A stretch of 64,000 bases of DNA from positions 186,001 through 250,000 of the forward strand of contig CADCXA010000067.1 of the NCBI GenBank assembly GCA_902806565.1. The letters are read 5' to 3'. Under the pieces are notes generated by a model that was not told the origin of the DNA, searched no databases, and saw only the letters and a program-made list of their open reading frames with translations. Both the position numbers and the translations under genes were made by a program. Source of the DNA: Hypoxylon rubiginosum (taxonomy: Eukaryota; Ascomycota; Sordariomycetes; Xylariales; Hypoxylaceae). Shown one piece after another: positions 11,418 through 24,125 of this stretch. Each line of letters opens with the position of its first letter. The stretch's first letter is position 1.

Positions 11418-13540
11418 ATGGCGTCCACCGCACCAAGTTGGCCTGGCGTACGCCCCGTCAAGACGTGCACCGAGTGCAAACAGTCAAAGGTGCATCTTCC
11501 GAGTCTCCCGTGTTAATATGGCTTGGCTAACCACTGTCGAATAGCTTCGATGCGACTCCAAGGATCGGTTTCCGAATCCTTGTTCTAGATGCCAGGCGAG
11601 AAACCTCGCTTGCACGGTTGATCCGTCCTTTCGAAGGACGCCCGCTCGAAAGTGCGTCCGTCTCTAAGTCCTCCCGGCGCGGAAGTATCGTCGGGCGCTT
11701 GGCTTTGTCTCGGTACTAACCATTGGGACTAGACGTCTCGAAGCTATGTCAAGAGAGCTGCGAGAACTTCGCGACCAGAGAATAGCAGATACCCGCGCCG
11801 GTTCTACTACAAGTCCCGATCCAGACACTACTCGTTCGCAAGATTCTACTGCTAGTGCACCGCGGCCGTTGGTGGCGGTCCTAATAGACGATTTCGAGCT
11901 AATGGGGCTGGAGTCGTTCGAGCTCAGGGGTATCGTAGTGAGCAAGCAATCGGTAATCGAGAGCTACAAATTGTGAGTCGTCCTTTGTACTGTTGCATAC
12001 AAGACGGTATTGGCACTTGGAATCTGTAGCTGACAGTCTTCTTTCCCTACCAGATTTACTAGTATATTCCATCCTCACCTCCCAATCCTGGGTCCCGTAT
12101 CACTCAAAACTGTCTACCGCTCTCACCCGTTCCTATTCTGGACGATAATTATCATTGTATCGCAACGTTCGCCTGTGCTATCGGACGAAACCCTCTTTAC
12201 CCGGCTTCATGAACCGTTCACTCAATTGTTGAGGGTAGAGGCCTTATCCGCGCCGATTCCAATGAGTAAAATCCAGGCACTTTTGTTCCTCTCTATGTGG
12301 CCCTTACCAGTCATGCATCAACGGGACGATCCGAGTTGGCTGTATTGCGGTATCGCCATAAATGCGGCTTTGTATATGGGCCTTCATCGGGCGAATGTAA
12401 AGTCGGGAACTACCCCTTCATTATACACCGTGGGCGTCGCGTCGGGCAGTGCGCACGAGAGGCTCAATACGTGGCTTGGTTGCTTCTTTGTTAGCACATC
12501 GTAAGTTGCTCCGTCCACTGCGCGAAACCAAAAATGACGAAACTAATAGCTTTCATAGTCTTGGTATGCATCTTGGTCTTCCTCCGATGGTCAATACTCC
12601 TTCCGATCTTGCGAACATCCGCACGATTCTTAGCGAGCATACTATTTCGCGCGATTTTTCGCTCCGGATCAGGGTGCTCCTCATACTCGCGAATTTCTCA
12701 AGTATCCTTTCCCATAATTCGAACGACGGCGTGGTCGACTCGTCTGTTACACAGCTCCTTGATGGAGAGCTCGATACCTTAAAAATCACATTCCCTGACG
12801 GGTGGACAAGTCTGACAGATTTCACCATCTTGGTCGTCAAACTTCACGTCTACACGCTGGTCATAACTCGAGCTCGATCTGGAACTGGTTCACGAGAAAT
12901 ACTGCTCAAAATGGGCCTAGGCACTGCCCTCCGCATCATCCACCTCGCAAACTTGCGGTTTAACGAGAGACTAGACAAAGGGGAGACGGTGACGTTGACA
13001 CAGCGCGAGAATACCCTGCCGAAGGATTACTACAGGGGCTTAGCCTTTGCTACTATTTTTCTTCTGCGGCACTTTAGTCTGAACAATAGCGGTAATGCCG
13101 AGGAACACCAACTAGCTGCGAACCATGTGATCATGGCTCATACGATATTCAAGACGCTGGCCACGCATCCTCGAGACGAATATGGCAGGGTTGCCAACCT
13201 TTTCGAGACACTGTGCAAAGAGACACCTAGCCCTGCCGATGACCCCAAATCCAGGCACCCCGATAGAATGGGAGCGTCCATCGTGTTGGATGCAATCACT
13301 ACCGCTCGTGAGATGCGCGGCTTTCCCATCGAGATACCGGGACTCGATGTCGTAGATACAACGGAGGGCTTACCGGGACACGACCACACCGCTCAAGGAG
13401 ATATCTTTGGGACTACACCTCAGCTGATCGAGCCGTGGCCATCGGATCTCGCCTTCGCGAACGAGTTCTGGGGCGACACATCATGGGACGTATTTATGCC
13501 TACAGTAACACCGCAATTTCAGCCAGGTCATGGGATATGA
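11418..13540 (+). CDS. Zn2Cys6 transcription factor (615 aa)
   Basis: Five exons: 11418-11489, 11545-11651, 11733-11972, 12054-12500 and 12559-13540, with introns of 55, 81, 81 and 58 bp; all phases agree. The DNA-binding cluster spans exons 1-2: Cys17, Cys20, Cys27, Cys37, Cys40 and Cys47 (C-x2-C-x6-C-x9-C-x2-C-x6-C). A basic linker follows (RRTPARKRLEAMSRELREL). The middle region has the fungal-specific regulator signature (SKIQALLFLSMWP, NAALYMGLHRANVK, LNTWLGCFFVSTSLGMHLGLPP). The first donor is a weak GTGCAT inside the zinc cluster, a common intron site in this family. The neighbouring AtuA-like, ligase and permease genes make it a candidate pathway regulator, but that is inference from position. 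Confidence 0.88.
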
Positions 13541-13668
13541 CAATCTATATATAGAAAGCTATCAATTGAACGAACAGATTAAAAAAAGCTCTCTGCCTTA
13601 ATTCCACACATATAAGATACAAATAGTCTATACCTCTTCTTCTACTTCTTCCTCTCAAGTACTCGAAT

Positions 13669-15859
13669 CTAGACTAAAGTTGCGACCAATTCCTCCGGCA
13701 GCTTCATATTCACAAGCGGGAGGTGCTGCTGGGACCCGTGAACGTCATTCTCCATGAAGCTTCCGCCGGGCGTGCGTTTGCCAGCCCGGATGCGGGGGAT
13801 GGTAGCCTTGAAGGCCTGCGCAGGGTCGAAGAATCCCGACCAGACGATGTCGCTCTCGGGCAGGTTGTAAGCGCTCGCCACCGCCTTCGCGGACAGGAGT
13901 CCCGACTCCTTCACCTTGAGATAGGTATCCCTAGACTCGAATATGAGGTCGAAGGTGATCTCGTACGGCCCGGCGTTCTTCGACCTGACGACCTTGGTCA
14001 AGTCGCCCAGGCGGGCGGGCTTCGAATGCCCGTTGGAAGTCGAGCCGTTGACCGACTTGGCAAAATAATTCTTCTGCCCGCTCGACTTGGCACCTCCGCG
14101 GGCCGCGGTCGTGGTGGGCGCGGCGCTTCTCGGTAACGACCTATCCGCCTTTCCCAACACCGAGACGGTTTGCGTGAAGAGCCGGTTCTGTTTCTTGTGG
14201 ACGCCGTTTCCATTTGTGCCATTGTGAATAGGGGTCGTCTCGCCACCCTCCAAGGACAGGCGCTCCTCGCCATCTTTGAGATCCATGAGATGGTACATGG
14301 AGAATTTCGAACACGGTCCCAGCTCAATAACCGACTTTCCACCAATTCCGAACGCAAAGTTGCCCGACGTGGCTTTTTGTCCATGGTAGCTCCCGTGCTT
14401 CGAGAAGTTAGCACCAGTTTATGGGAGGAGACGTGGTGCGCTTTGTGGAATATTACAACTTACAGTAATCCCGATTTTACCTGTGGAGGCGACGCTGGTC
14501 GCCAGTTCTTGCGAAGACGCCAGTACCTCCCCAATAAGGAAGACCTCGGGCGATTGCTGCGCAGACGCGTCTTCCGCGTTGCCGTCCTCCTTCCCGTAGA
14601 AATGGAAATCGAATTCGTATGTTCCAGGGACATGTTCGTGCTGATCGGCAGCGTACCGCTTGACAACCTCAGTCAGCGAGTCGAGCTGCTTGATCATAAT
14701 TGCTGTATCATATATTAGCGACCATGTTACTCTCAAACGCAGAACATCTTGTTCAGAAGGGCTACTTACGGTCGCGGATGCTGCCCATAAACAGAGATCG
14801 GTAGCCGACTATCTGGCCGGCCTCGAGCTTCACCTGATACGGCTTCCCGCTCTCCCTGGTGAAGTGGAACATGCTGCCCTTTACCCTGATCGACCTCTGG
14901 TCCTCGAGCTGCTCGTAGGTCGCGGTATTCAAATCGAAGTAGCCCCCGGGCCCGTGCAAGATGTCGGGGCGAGACTTCTCATACATCGTGTGAGCGGCCA
15001 CCGATACGGGCGTGCAGCGGGCTGCTGGCGTTAGGGGGGATATGATGAACTCTCCGTCCTCGTACACCGTCGCGGTGGCGCCGTGTGACTTCGGCTCCGC
15101 GCAGGTTCCTCCGCATTCTAGGATCTTCCCCATGTGCGTGAATCCGCCGACCTGGCGCCGGACGGTGGGCGAGCTCCAATCGTTCATGTCCACGCCGGCT
15201 AGGTACGCGCAGTAGGCGACGTACGGGGCCGGGTCGTAGGCGCGGCCGCCGGCGATGACGTCGAAGTCCGGATTTGCTGCCATGGCGTCGATAAATGGCT
15301 CCGGCCCCATCTGCGCAACGACTCGGATGGATGCATCGACATCCTCTTCTGTCAGGGGAGGAACGCACGCGCCGCATCCGCTGATGGCGCCTGCTCTTAG
15401 GCGGTCTTTGATCAATTGCTTGTCGATGCCGGAGAAGATGCCGACGGTCTTGAAGGAGTACGCGTCGGTCCCCTCCTCCTTGGTGAGGTCCTCGATGATG
15501 TCCAGGATCTCCTGGAGGTGCTCGTCGCTGCCGTCGCTGCCCGCGGAGCTGAAGATCAGCGGCACGTGGAACTCGTGGGCGAGCTTGAGCAGCTTCCGCA
15601 GGTCCCGGACGTACGCGCTCCGCGGGGATCCCATGTTCCCCAGGGCGAGCCGGTCCGGCCCGCTGTCCGTCGAGCCCGAGTCCAGGATCATGGCCGTCGG
15701 GACGCCGGTTGCGACGAAGCGACGGAGCGCCTCCGTGGTCTCGAATTCTTGAAGTCCGTAGCCGAGCATACCTACTGGGGTGACGATATGACATAGAGGT
15801 GTCCGCTCGGCGCCGACGCCGTTGGCGTCAATGGCGCCGTTGTTAATCGCGATAGGCAT
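13669..15859 (-). CDS. AtuA (DUF1446)-DUF4387 fusion protein (685 aa)
   Basis: Exons 15859-14770, 14702-14464 and 14397-13669 are joined by 67- and 66-bp introns (GTAAGT; TACAG and GAAG acceptors), all in frame. The first about 470 residues match the acyclic-terpene-utilisation AtuA family (TPVGMLGYGLQ, DSGSTDSGPDRLALG, IAGGRAYDPAPYVAY, MGKILECGGTCAEPKSHG, GPGGYFDL). The last about 100 residues (NAGPYEITFDLIFESR, LPESDIVWSGFFDPAQAFKA) match DUF4387, a small domain encoded beside AtuA in bacteria. A Ser/Gly-rich linker of about 70 residues separates them. In Pseudomonas atuA belongs to citronellol/geraniol breakdown; the fungal substrate is unknown. It ends 128 bp from the convergent Zn2Cys6 regulator. 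Confidence 0.87.
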
Positions 15860-18800
15860 TTTTGGAATTGTGTATTAATGGCTGCACTTGAGAAATATGA
15901 GGATGTATATTCGTTGAACTAGGTATGATGAGATGCGAGCAGACCATCTAAACAAATGGTATGGCTCAATCTTCGTTCTTATTTAAGGGGGCGTGTTCTC
16001 CATCGTCGTCTAAAATTCCGATCAATTTCTACATACGTCACTAATGGCAGCCCAGCTATCAGATCGTGACCCCGAACTTCGCACCTCGCATACCGGACCC
16101 AGCGCCTCTCGCCCAATTATTGGCTTGGCTCGACCACCAGCCAGCGCCCTGGACTCCGCCGTCCCCGTTACGCCATGCTGCAGGACCCCCTAAGCCGAAT
16201 TTCGCGTCCTGGCCGAAGTTCGCTCTTGGTGGCCGAAATTCGCTTTATGATGGAAGTTTCGCTAGTATATACCAACCACATTTCGATTCGACAAATCTCC
16301 ATGAGCAATTGTTTATTTGATAATCTATTATTCCAATATTATTCTTGGATAGTAGAACGTGCATCGTATCGAACGCCTTTGTTTGTTTTATTCGTACCTG
16401 GGAGTGAGGAGGTAGGTAGGTACCTTATAGATTCACAACTCCTAATCACTCATGCCGCAACCCCAAGCTGCAGCGGTAATCGTTATAATCTGAAACGTAC
16501 ACCTACCCATAATTGACGTTCTTAGTAAGATTGCCATTCGGAAATAACAAGGCCATAATTAGGTAGGTACCTTGTAGTACCTAAGACATAGAAATAATGG
16601 TCCCCCTATATCCCAACCTTACTCCTACTATGTACTTTATCACAGATTCACAGATTTCTATTAAACGGTTGAAAATATGCTTGAGGCAATGAAAAATAAT
16701 GCTTCTTACCGGTAGGGATATTCCATATCAAGTACCGATTAAACCGTGCGTGTATCTTGGGTACTTTAAACTACAATACTTGCGTCAGTGGCGGTTTCAG
16801 AAGTACTAACAGCAGTATAGCATGAGCATGCCGATAACTGCCTAATATCTCACCTGTACAGGTATTGCTGGCCTAGCTCACTAACGCTGGTGACAAACTC
16901 GTAGATCAAATCCCTCTATCATCCCTAGAAGCAACACCAAGCTGAAAAGCAGCCAAGTGGTACTACCTTACACAACCTAATCTAGAAGCGTTTTCCAGCC
17001 GAAGGCACCCCGAGCGCCCATGAATTAAGCGACTCCACGTTTCCATACATTCACATGTCCCGTCTTCTCGCGGCTGTGGTTCTTTCTAGGTAGGGTATGA
17101 TTGAGGCTTAGACCCCCCATTGCGACCAGCATCTCCCCCACCCATGTGAAGCGGCTCATGATAGATGGTACCTCCTACCGAGTGGGTAGGTAAGCACCTT
17201 AGCGCTAGATCTCTTGCATTCCGAGACACAATCAGACCTTGTGACGAACATTATAGGTACGCGGAGCCGGTATTTACCAGACAAGTCCGGTTTGGGGTTT
17301 CCACGTGGCGGCGGGATTTAGTTCACCTACTTTGGTATGCCGCGCCTCTGCCGCGCCTCCAACGCACATAGCTACTACTAGCCAGATGAATCAGGGAGTA
17401 AGCCTGCTCTCGCGGCTAGATATTAACTATCCATTTTCACCCAAAAAGCCGAAATAGTGTAACTTAATCAATATAGCTTCGGCCGGCGCCATTGCTCGTG
17501 CCCTAATGCGAGCCAGGCTTGTTAATCGCCACCGCTCGTAGCCGTCCGAGTTTCGAAAAATTGCCAGTCATCCTCGGCCGAGGACTGTGTCTTCGGGCTA
17601 CTGTGTAACGATGAGGGTGCTATCCTTGTAGGAGGTTTTCTCATCACCTTAGATTTGTTTTAGTCATTCAATGAGCCTGATGCAGTGTTCGCTACCTGGA
17701 AAACGCCCATCTCGTCTTTGTGTAATTTTACCTTGAGGTCGAGTTTGGGTAATATGTAGGCTCTTACAGATATTCTCATGATACACTGCCAAGGATGTTT
17801 CAATTTCCAAGTCCTTCGAATTGACAGTGGCGTCTGAAATGAATACTTATATGTCCTTGTATGCTGGATATAAGGCATATAGGAGGTAGGTAACATGTCC
17901 CTTTGATAATAATAGCACGCCATAAATACTAAAATTACATATACAGCGCTCTCTTCTACTATAAGAAGCTATATGGTGAAGATATATGTGGCGATGATGC
18001 ACCCTTTTCGTTGCCTCTCAGGGTTGGTATTACTACGCGTGAACTCTCGAAACCATATTAGGTTAATATTTCTGAAATGCCTAATAAAATGCTCCTTTCT
18101 TAGAAAACATACTTTGGGTATAGACAGTTGGTTAGAAGGGCCATTTTGATATTTCCCCTTTATCTCCCTACCACATGGCTTCCTAGAATTAGGAGAACAT
18201 ATCTACAGCACGAAATATAGATGGCAAAGCTCCATTATAGGTCCATACCTATTCTAGCCAGGATAGATTATAAGGATCCACATAAAAGGCAAGGTCAGAT
18301 TTAAAACAGATTGTCTTCTAAAGAGAGTGCTCAACGGACTGCTGGTACGTACAATTCATTGTATCTGGGTAAGTTAAAACTTGTATGCAAAACATCCATC
18401 AGTCAAAAGGAAGCTCACCATAAAATATTAGGCACCTAATATCAGCCCATATATCGTATCTTTGGCTGGTATTGACCTAGACATTTGTTACATTTATAAA
18501 GAGAATGGAAATAATAAACAAGGGGAAGCACTATTCTCCGTATAGTTGTCTAGGTATTACTTAGGATATAATACACAGACACTATGGAATTCATAGGTTC
18601 CTACTCTAATTTGCACACGGCATATATCGACTTCTGGGTCTTTATTACGACATTCCCCGTGACAAATAAAATGCCGTGGCAGGTCGTAATGGAAACCATT
18701 CCAAGACATTGAACAGCAGTTGATCAAGGGAGCTCCATAGGACATGAAGGGGAAGCTCATAGGAGGCAGCCCGGGTACTGCACTTCTATACCTTGCGCCT

Positions 18801-19184
18801 ATCTTCGCTGCTACGATTGCTGAGCAAGACACACCATAGGCATCTGCGGTGGTCACGAGAAGATGGGTTCCGTTTAGCACCCGGATATGTACAACGAGTT
18901 TAGATGCAAGATATGCTAGAGTAGTGACTATGCGTAAGATGTGCTTCAGGCAACGACGTCACCCAACACAAACTGACGAAAAAAAGGGGGCGTGGGGTGG
19001 GAAATATCAGTTAAACCCGTACCACGTGCTCTCAAAATGCAGCGTCACAATAAAATCCTCTCGCAAGCTCGGATGTGGATCAGAGGTAGTCATTTAAAAA
19101 CAACGCATCTACCATCTATATATCTTCACAGAACCATTGTGGTCTCCCCTGCTTCCGACGTTGCACAGCCAGTCCATTGATTAC
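15860..19184. other. Long intergenic region, 3.3 kb
   Basis: No supportable gene. It contains three spaced GGCCGAA-TTCGC-like words at about 16193-16246, GGTAGGTACC motifs at 16411-16425 and 16561-16571, and an AT-rich stretch 17900-18560. A 107-codon frame (18557-18880, minus) has seven cysteines but no signal peptide or family signature, so I do not call it. Confidence 0.4.
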
Positions 19185-20716
19185 TTAGTATCGCTCAAGA
19201 ACCCACTGACGTCGCTCTGCTTGATCCATCGGCTCAAGGAATGCAATCTCAGCACTCTTTGTATCGATGTATCGTTGCACAAGCTCGGGATTTAGCAAAT
19301 CGATTAGCTCTTTGTCGGCCGTTAGAGCCTCCAGGGCGTGCTTGAGACTTGCGGGGAACATCTCCGATATCCCAAGCTCCTTCCTCTGCTTGTCGTTCAA
19401 TGATGCAGGGTCAGCCAGGCAGTCGCTCCAGGTCATGGGTGTCTTGTTGATTATCCCATTGGTTCCGGCAGCAAGGATCGCAGACATGGCGATGTAAGGG
19501 TTTGCCAAGCCGTCGATAAGTTTCAATTCCCAGTGTCCGTCCTCGCACTTACGCAAAGGGGTCTCCTTATTCTGCGTTCCCCACGTAACCCAGCGCCCGC
19601 CGGACCAGACTCCGTCGGCCATCCTCTCGTAACTTGCCGGATGGGAATTGGTAAAAGCGCAAATCGCCCGGAAATGCTTGAGAATGCCAGCATAGAAGGA
19701 CTCATAGACTACCGGATCGTTGCCGCGTGGGGAAGAGACAGACATGTGGACATGCGACTATGATAATGGGGGTTAGCTAGTACTTCCTCCAGGGAATTAT
19801 TCGCAGACAGTGTCTCGAAATGCGAAAAATCTACAGCGGTATACAACAAGGCTCACGAAGCATCACGGGGCATTGTACCCACAGCAGTACCGCAGGCCAT
19901 AGCAAATGGCTTCGGGTGAAGGGTCATGCGGTAACCGTGTCGCGCGGAGACGGATTCGATGATCTGGCGCGTGTGCAAAAGGGTATCGCAAGACTCGAGT
20001 GGAGCCATCGGGGGAAGAATCAGCTCATACTGGCCAGGTGCCGACTCTGCATGAAACTGCTGAATGAAGATTCCAGCAGCTTTGAGGGTAGCCAGGATTT
20101 CATCTACGGCAGTAGTGAACGCGCCAGCTCGGCCCCAGTCGGCTAGTGCCCTGGCTGTTGACCATGCGTGCCCATCGTTGCGAAGTGTAAGGTATTTCTC
20201 AGGGCTAGTTCTGTCAGGGTTTCGCTCCATGACGACGAATTCGATTTCGAATCCAATGATGTAACGGAGGCCGTGACTGACGGCAGTCTCTAAAGTGTGT
20301 CGTAAGAGCGTACGAGGACAGAGGGCTACCTCGGTGCCATCAGGGTTTCTGAATTCTCCGTAGCAGCTTACATGACCGTCGGCAGGTCCTGATTTCATGG
20401 ATGACCAATCTGGAAGAAGGAAGTACCCGCCCGAAGGCTTTACGCCCGGAATCGTCACATCGATGGCAAGCATGCCGAGAGCGGCGGTAGTAATAGAGAT
20501 GGCAAACGGTTTGCCATTCCCAAGTGTATGGCGTACTTCCTCGATAGGGAAGAGTCGGCACTTGGCGCTCGAAGTGTGGTCGTGCCAGTACACTCTAAGC
20601 CATTTGACATCTCGGTACGACTGCAGCTTCTCCAGGACTCTCTCGGGCGACCATGTGGTACCTGACTCGGGGGCGGGGTCTCGAGCGACCCTGATGCGTT
20701 GAGAAGTTGATCCCAT
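19185..20716 (-). CDS. Glutamine-synthetase-like ligase (468 aa)
   Basis: Exons 20716-19883 and 19757-19185 flank a 125-bp intron (donor GTGGGT, TAG acceptor). I placed the donor there because only it keeps frame and rebuilds the conserved CGTASHVHMSV motif, equivalent to the GSGMHVH box of GS enzymes. Other GS-fold signs are WLRVYWHDHTSSAKCRLFP at the N-terminus, GFEIEFVVME, FHAESAPGQYELIL, LHPKPFA, and RWVTWGTQNKETPLR. The protein is closer to the type-I-like gamma-glutamyl amine/polyamine ligases than to the short eukaryotic GS. The reaction would be ATP-dependent gamma-glutamylation of an amine; the substrate is not determinable. Nearby permeases suggest amine or amino-acid use. Confidence 0.85.
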
Positions 20717-21688
20717 GGCTCATAAGACAGACAACAGGTGCGTTGTCGCCCTAATAAGGAGTTAGCATATTGCAAGCTTCGCGCGAGGGAACAAGGTAGA
20801 TATACAAACAATTCCGTGCCACTGTCAGTGTTTGCTAGGAGCTAACGTGTGAGGTGTCAAATTACCAGAGGTTTGCAATTGCAATTGTTGGATTACGTCG
20901 ATTCTGCCAGACGATGCAGTCAGCTGATGCAAAGGCTCTGGATACCGTTGACAGAATTGTTGACGACAGAATTGTGGACGTTGACAGAATTATTGATTGG
21001 GGGAGAAAGAACAAGAGTGCAGTCTACCGGGGTAGAGAAATATATGAAGTTAACGTTCAGTACCTGTAGGCAATTTTCACTGCAGGAATGCACGGGTGTG
21101 TAACCAAGGTACTGGATGTTTTAGATTCGCCCTTTCTTCATGTACGACCTCAGATGGATCGCTTGTTGTAGGTACACAAGTACTTAGGTAACTCGGATAA
21201 GCCGTTGCTACGTCCCCCTTACCTTAAAAGGCGCCATTTTCTTTTTCACATATGCCGCTTTCCGTGGGGGTGCTTGGATCTGACACGGCTCTAAATCGGA
21301 AGCAGCCTGTCCAGCCTCATCATATACATGCCTACCTAGGTAGCCTTTACTTTAGGGAATTGTAATCAAATTCATGTCGTCATGCAGCGTCATGCAGGGC
21401 TTTTGTTGTGTAACTTAGGTACCTAGAGGAGGTACCTGGAGGTAATCTGATCACACCGCCAAATCTGATTCAGTAGAACGCGCAAGCAACTTGTGTTATC
21501 TGAGTACCCTATCACGAAGTTTCCTACATCTGAGGATACCGATATCGTGTCAGTCGCCAACTAATTGGCAATACTTGCCTAAGGTACTACAAGAAACTCG
21601 TCTCATAATCTGGATAAGTACTCGCTAAGAACTTCAAAGGCCCAAGGGTACCTCCGCCTCTCATGCAAGTCCTCTAGAACCAACATCT
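20717..21688. other. Intergenic
   Basis: A triple GACAGAATT-containing near-tandem repeat lies at about 20951-20995. GGTAGGTACC-type motifs are at 21331-21344 and 21417-21437. No gene is seen. Confidence 0.4.
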
Positions 21689-23320
21689 CTAAACCTCAAT
21701 AATAGGACCCGAGTAGGTCTTTCTGGCCCACGCAAGATAATATACAATACTCCAAGTAATAACAACCACAGTCGCCAGTACCGCCCAGTTCATGGTCTGA
21801 GGTGTGACTTCTCTACTCGTCGGCCAGAAGCTAAAGAAGAAGATGAACAAAAGATACGAGCAGCAGAGGATATTGTTCGCAACTCCTAGGAGTCCAGGGA
21901 TACGCCAAGGGCCCCAGGAAAGACCCGAACCCATGGTGTTTGTCAAGACGGAAGGCATCATTCCGATTCTGAATAGCCCCCGTCAGCCTACGGTAGAGTA
22001 GTAGTGAAGCCGCCATAAGATACGACCCGAATAACCCGGCAACCGAGATGGATATAATGCCTTTAAATGCAGTAGCATCGCTAATGTTCACGAAAGAGAG
22101 AATTACCGAAATAACGCAGGTCGTTAGAACCGAATGCGTCGGGATACTCGTCCGGGGGCTGACCTTCTTCAGAAATCGCCAGCCGGGAATTCCGCGATCA
22201 CGAGCGAACGCCCAGTACACCCGTGAAGTGGACGCAAGGCATCCCGTTGTAGCGCTAAATGTCATGACCAAGACGATGGACGACATGACCGCTGCTCCGG
22301 CTGTCTAGCCTACGGCATTATGAAATATAGCCATGAAGGGATAATGCGGGTTCTCAGCTATCGCCGCTTCTACGTCCCCCATGCAATAAAGCGTGGCAAT
22401 CATCATCGCGAACCCCAGCGTCCCATTGAGAAGGAGCCCAGTTAGGATAGACCAAGGCACCACGGTAGCGGCATTGTGGATTTCTTCGGACATCTGGGGG
22501 AAGGTAAGTTTTCAAGCCTGATTGTAGATGTGGCTGGAATGGCTATGGTCTTACGTGAACAGCAGAGTCACCGCCGACAAAGGCGTACACAATGCCAAGT
22601 ATCCCAATGCAGAAAGATAACCCCTGGGTTTGCCAGTCGCCAGAATTGAAGAAAGTATTGAACACATCTTCAGAGCTTGCGTGTTCGCTCTTAAGCAGTA
22701 CCATAGGAAGTAGAACACCGAAGAAGCCTAGGATGTGAAGAAAGAAAACGAGCCCCTCGAACGTCGCAAGAAGCGTACCGATAGCCGTGTTTATCGTGTA
22801 GCTTAGAAGGATCACGCCCCATAGTAGGAGCGTGCCGTGCCAATTCTGCGCGGGCTGTTCGTAGTCCGGGTGCGTCAGGAGAATGAGACCCTGGATCATG
22901 GTGCCTGTCAAGTATGCCGCAGACGCTACCGTGGCTTGCCACCCAGTTATCGTCAACCAGCCTGTCATGTATCCAAGGAACTTCCGAGCTGATGATGGCG
23001 CTAGCATCGATACCCAGTGATACTGGCCAGCAGATGTTGGCGCCATTGAGACCAATTCAGAGAGTGTCGCAAAGACCGAAATCATGCCTCCCCACACAAG
23101 CAGGTATCCGTAGATTATGCCAGAAGGTCCGCCACTATCTCTGTCAGCAAAGTCGTGCCTTTAGCTCGTGTCAAGGGCATATAATACTTTTGTAATCCTG
23201 AAAGGAACACACTATAGGATTAGCAGACGATCGCGAGTTACCGGCAGATCCTAGAAGGCAACATACAACAATGACCCCTCCCAGGTAACAAGAACTGTAC
23301 AGCTCCAGACTGTCTCCTGG
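21689..23320 (-). pseudogene. Amino-acid/choline-type permease, degenerate (APC family)
   Basis: The frame from about 23130 down to 21689 reads as a 12-TM APC permease (GGPSGIIYGYLLVWGG, TSAGQYHWVSMLAPSSARKF, GGDSAVHMSEEIHNA, STSRVYWAFARDRGIPGW, LSWGPWRIPGLLGVANNI). A normal 61-bp intron is at 22494-22554. Three defects are visible. There is an in-frame TAG at 22305-22307, where the paralogue at 24-26 kb has serine (KSTAGA). A one-base frameshift falls at or near a run of five C at 21977-21981. The N-terminal exon is decayed: WSCTVLVTWEGSLLY at 23264-23308 is recognisable, but the sequence upstream does not match. It is most simply a recent pseudogene; sequencing error could explain one lesion, hardly all. 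Confidence 0.8.
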
Positions 23321-24125
23321 AAGGATCTTGGTCGCCATCGCCGTCGTCGTATGCGAATTTAATGAAATGAACCAACTTAGAAAGGAATGTGTCTACAGCT
23401 CTAATAGGTATGTTCTGGCCGGGCTTTCATGCCATGGCAGTGTTGATTATGCGTACCGCGGCCATGAGGTAGGCAGGTTGGGAGGGTAGGACTCGTTCTA
23501 CTTAGGTATGTGATCCTAATTCTTCTCACACAGCGATAACCCACGTAATTCTATATATTTCACTACGGCCATAAGCCCGGTTACACAACCGGTCATGATA
23601 TAGGAGATTGATCGGCGTAAACGGCCATACAGTGTGTTGTTCAGCACCTACGTGGTAGGCTCCAAAGCCACAAGTGTTTATCATGCATGAGGCTATTTAC
23701 AACACGTCGCATCTTGAGGTGTGTGACCAGCGTAGTTTATTAGGCGTTGGATCACATTAAGTCTACATACAGTACCTACCTTACAAAAGCAAACAGCGGG
23801 TAAATTTCGGTGACTCAAGTTGGGGCAATCCTTCCGCTATGTCTTTCGTGAAATATGCCTTTTAGCAGAGAGAAATGGACGTTGCGATAGCGTTTTGCTT
23901 GAGGGATCCTACTTACAATAGAGACATGATTAAGGAAACGACTGACATAGTTGCATAGTGGTAGTGCGTAGTGACAGTTGATACAGTTGCCTGTTGCCAG
24001 TAGAGAAGTATATTTCTGACTCGTTTAACCACTGCCCGCTATTATATGACTCCTGCTTCCAACCTCCTATCCCACCAAGTTGCCCCATCGGCATGCACAT
24101 CACAGCTACATTACATGAATTGGTG
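23321..24125. other. Intergenic between the two permeases
   Basis: About 0.8 kb with no reading frame of interest. Confidence 0.4.

Noticed and set aside
16044..16320. Open frames with Pro/Ala-rich text
   Set aside because: Short, low complexity, no start or splice context and no known domain.
18557..18880. 107-codon Cys-containing minus-strand frame
   Set aside because: No signal peptide or cysteine spacing typical of small secreted proteins; cannot be supported.
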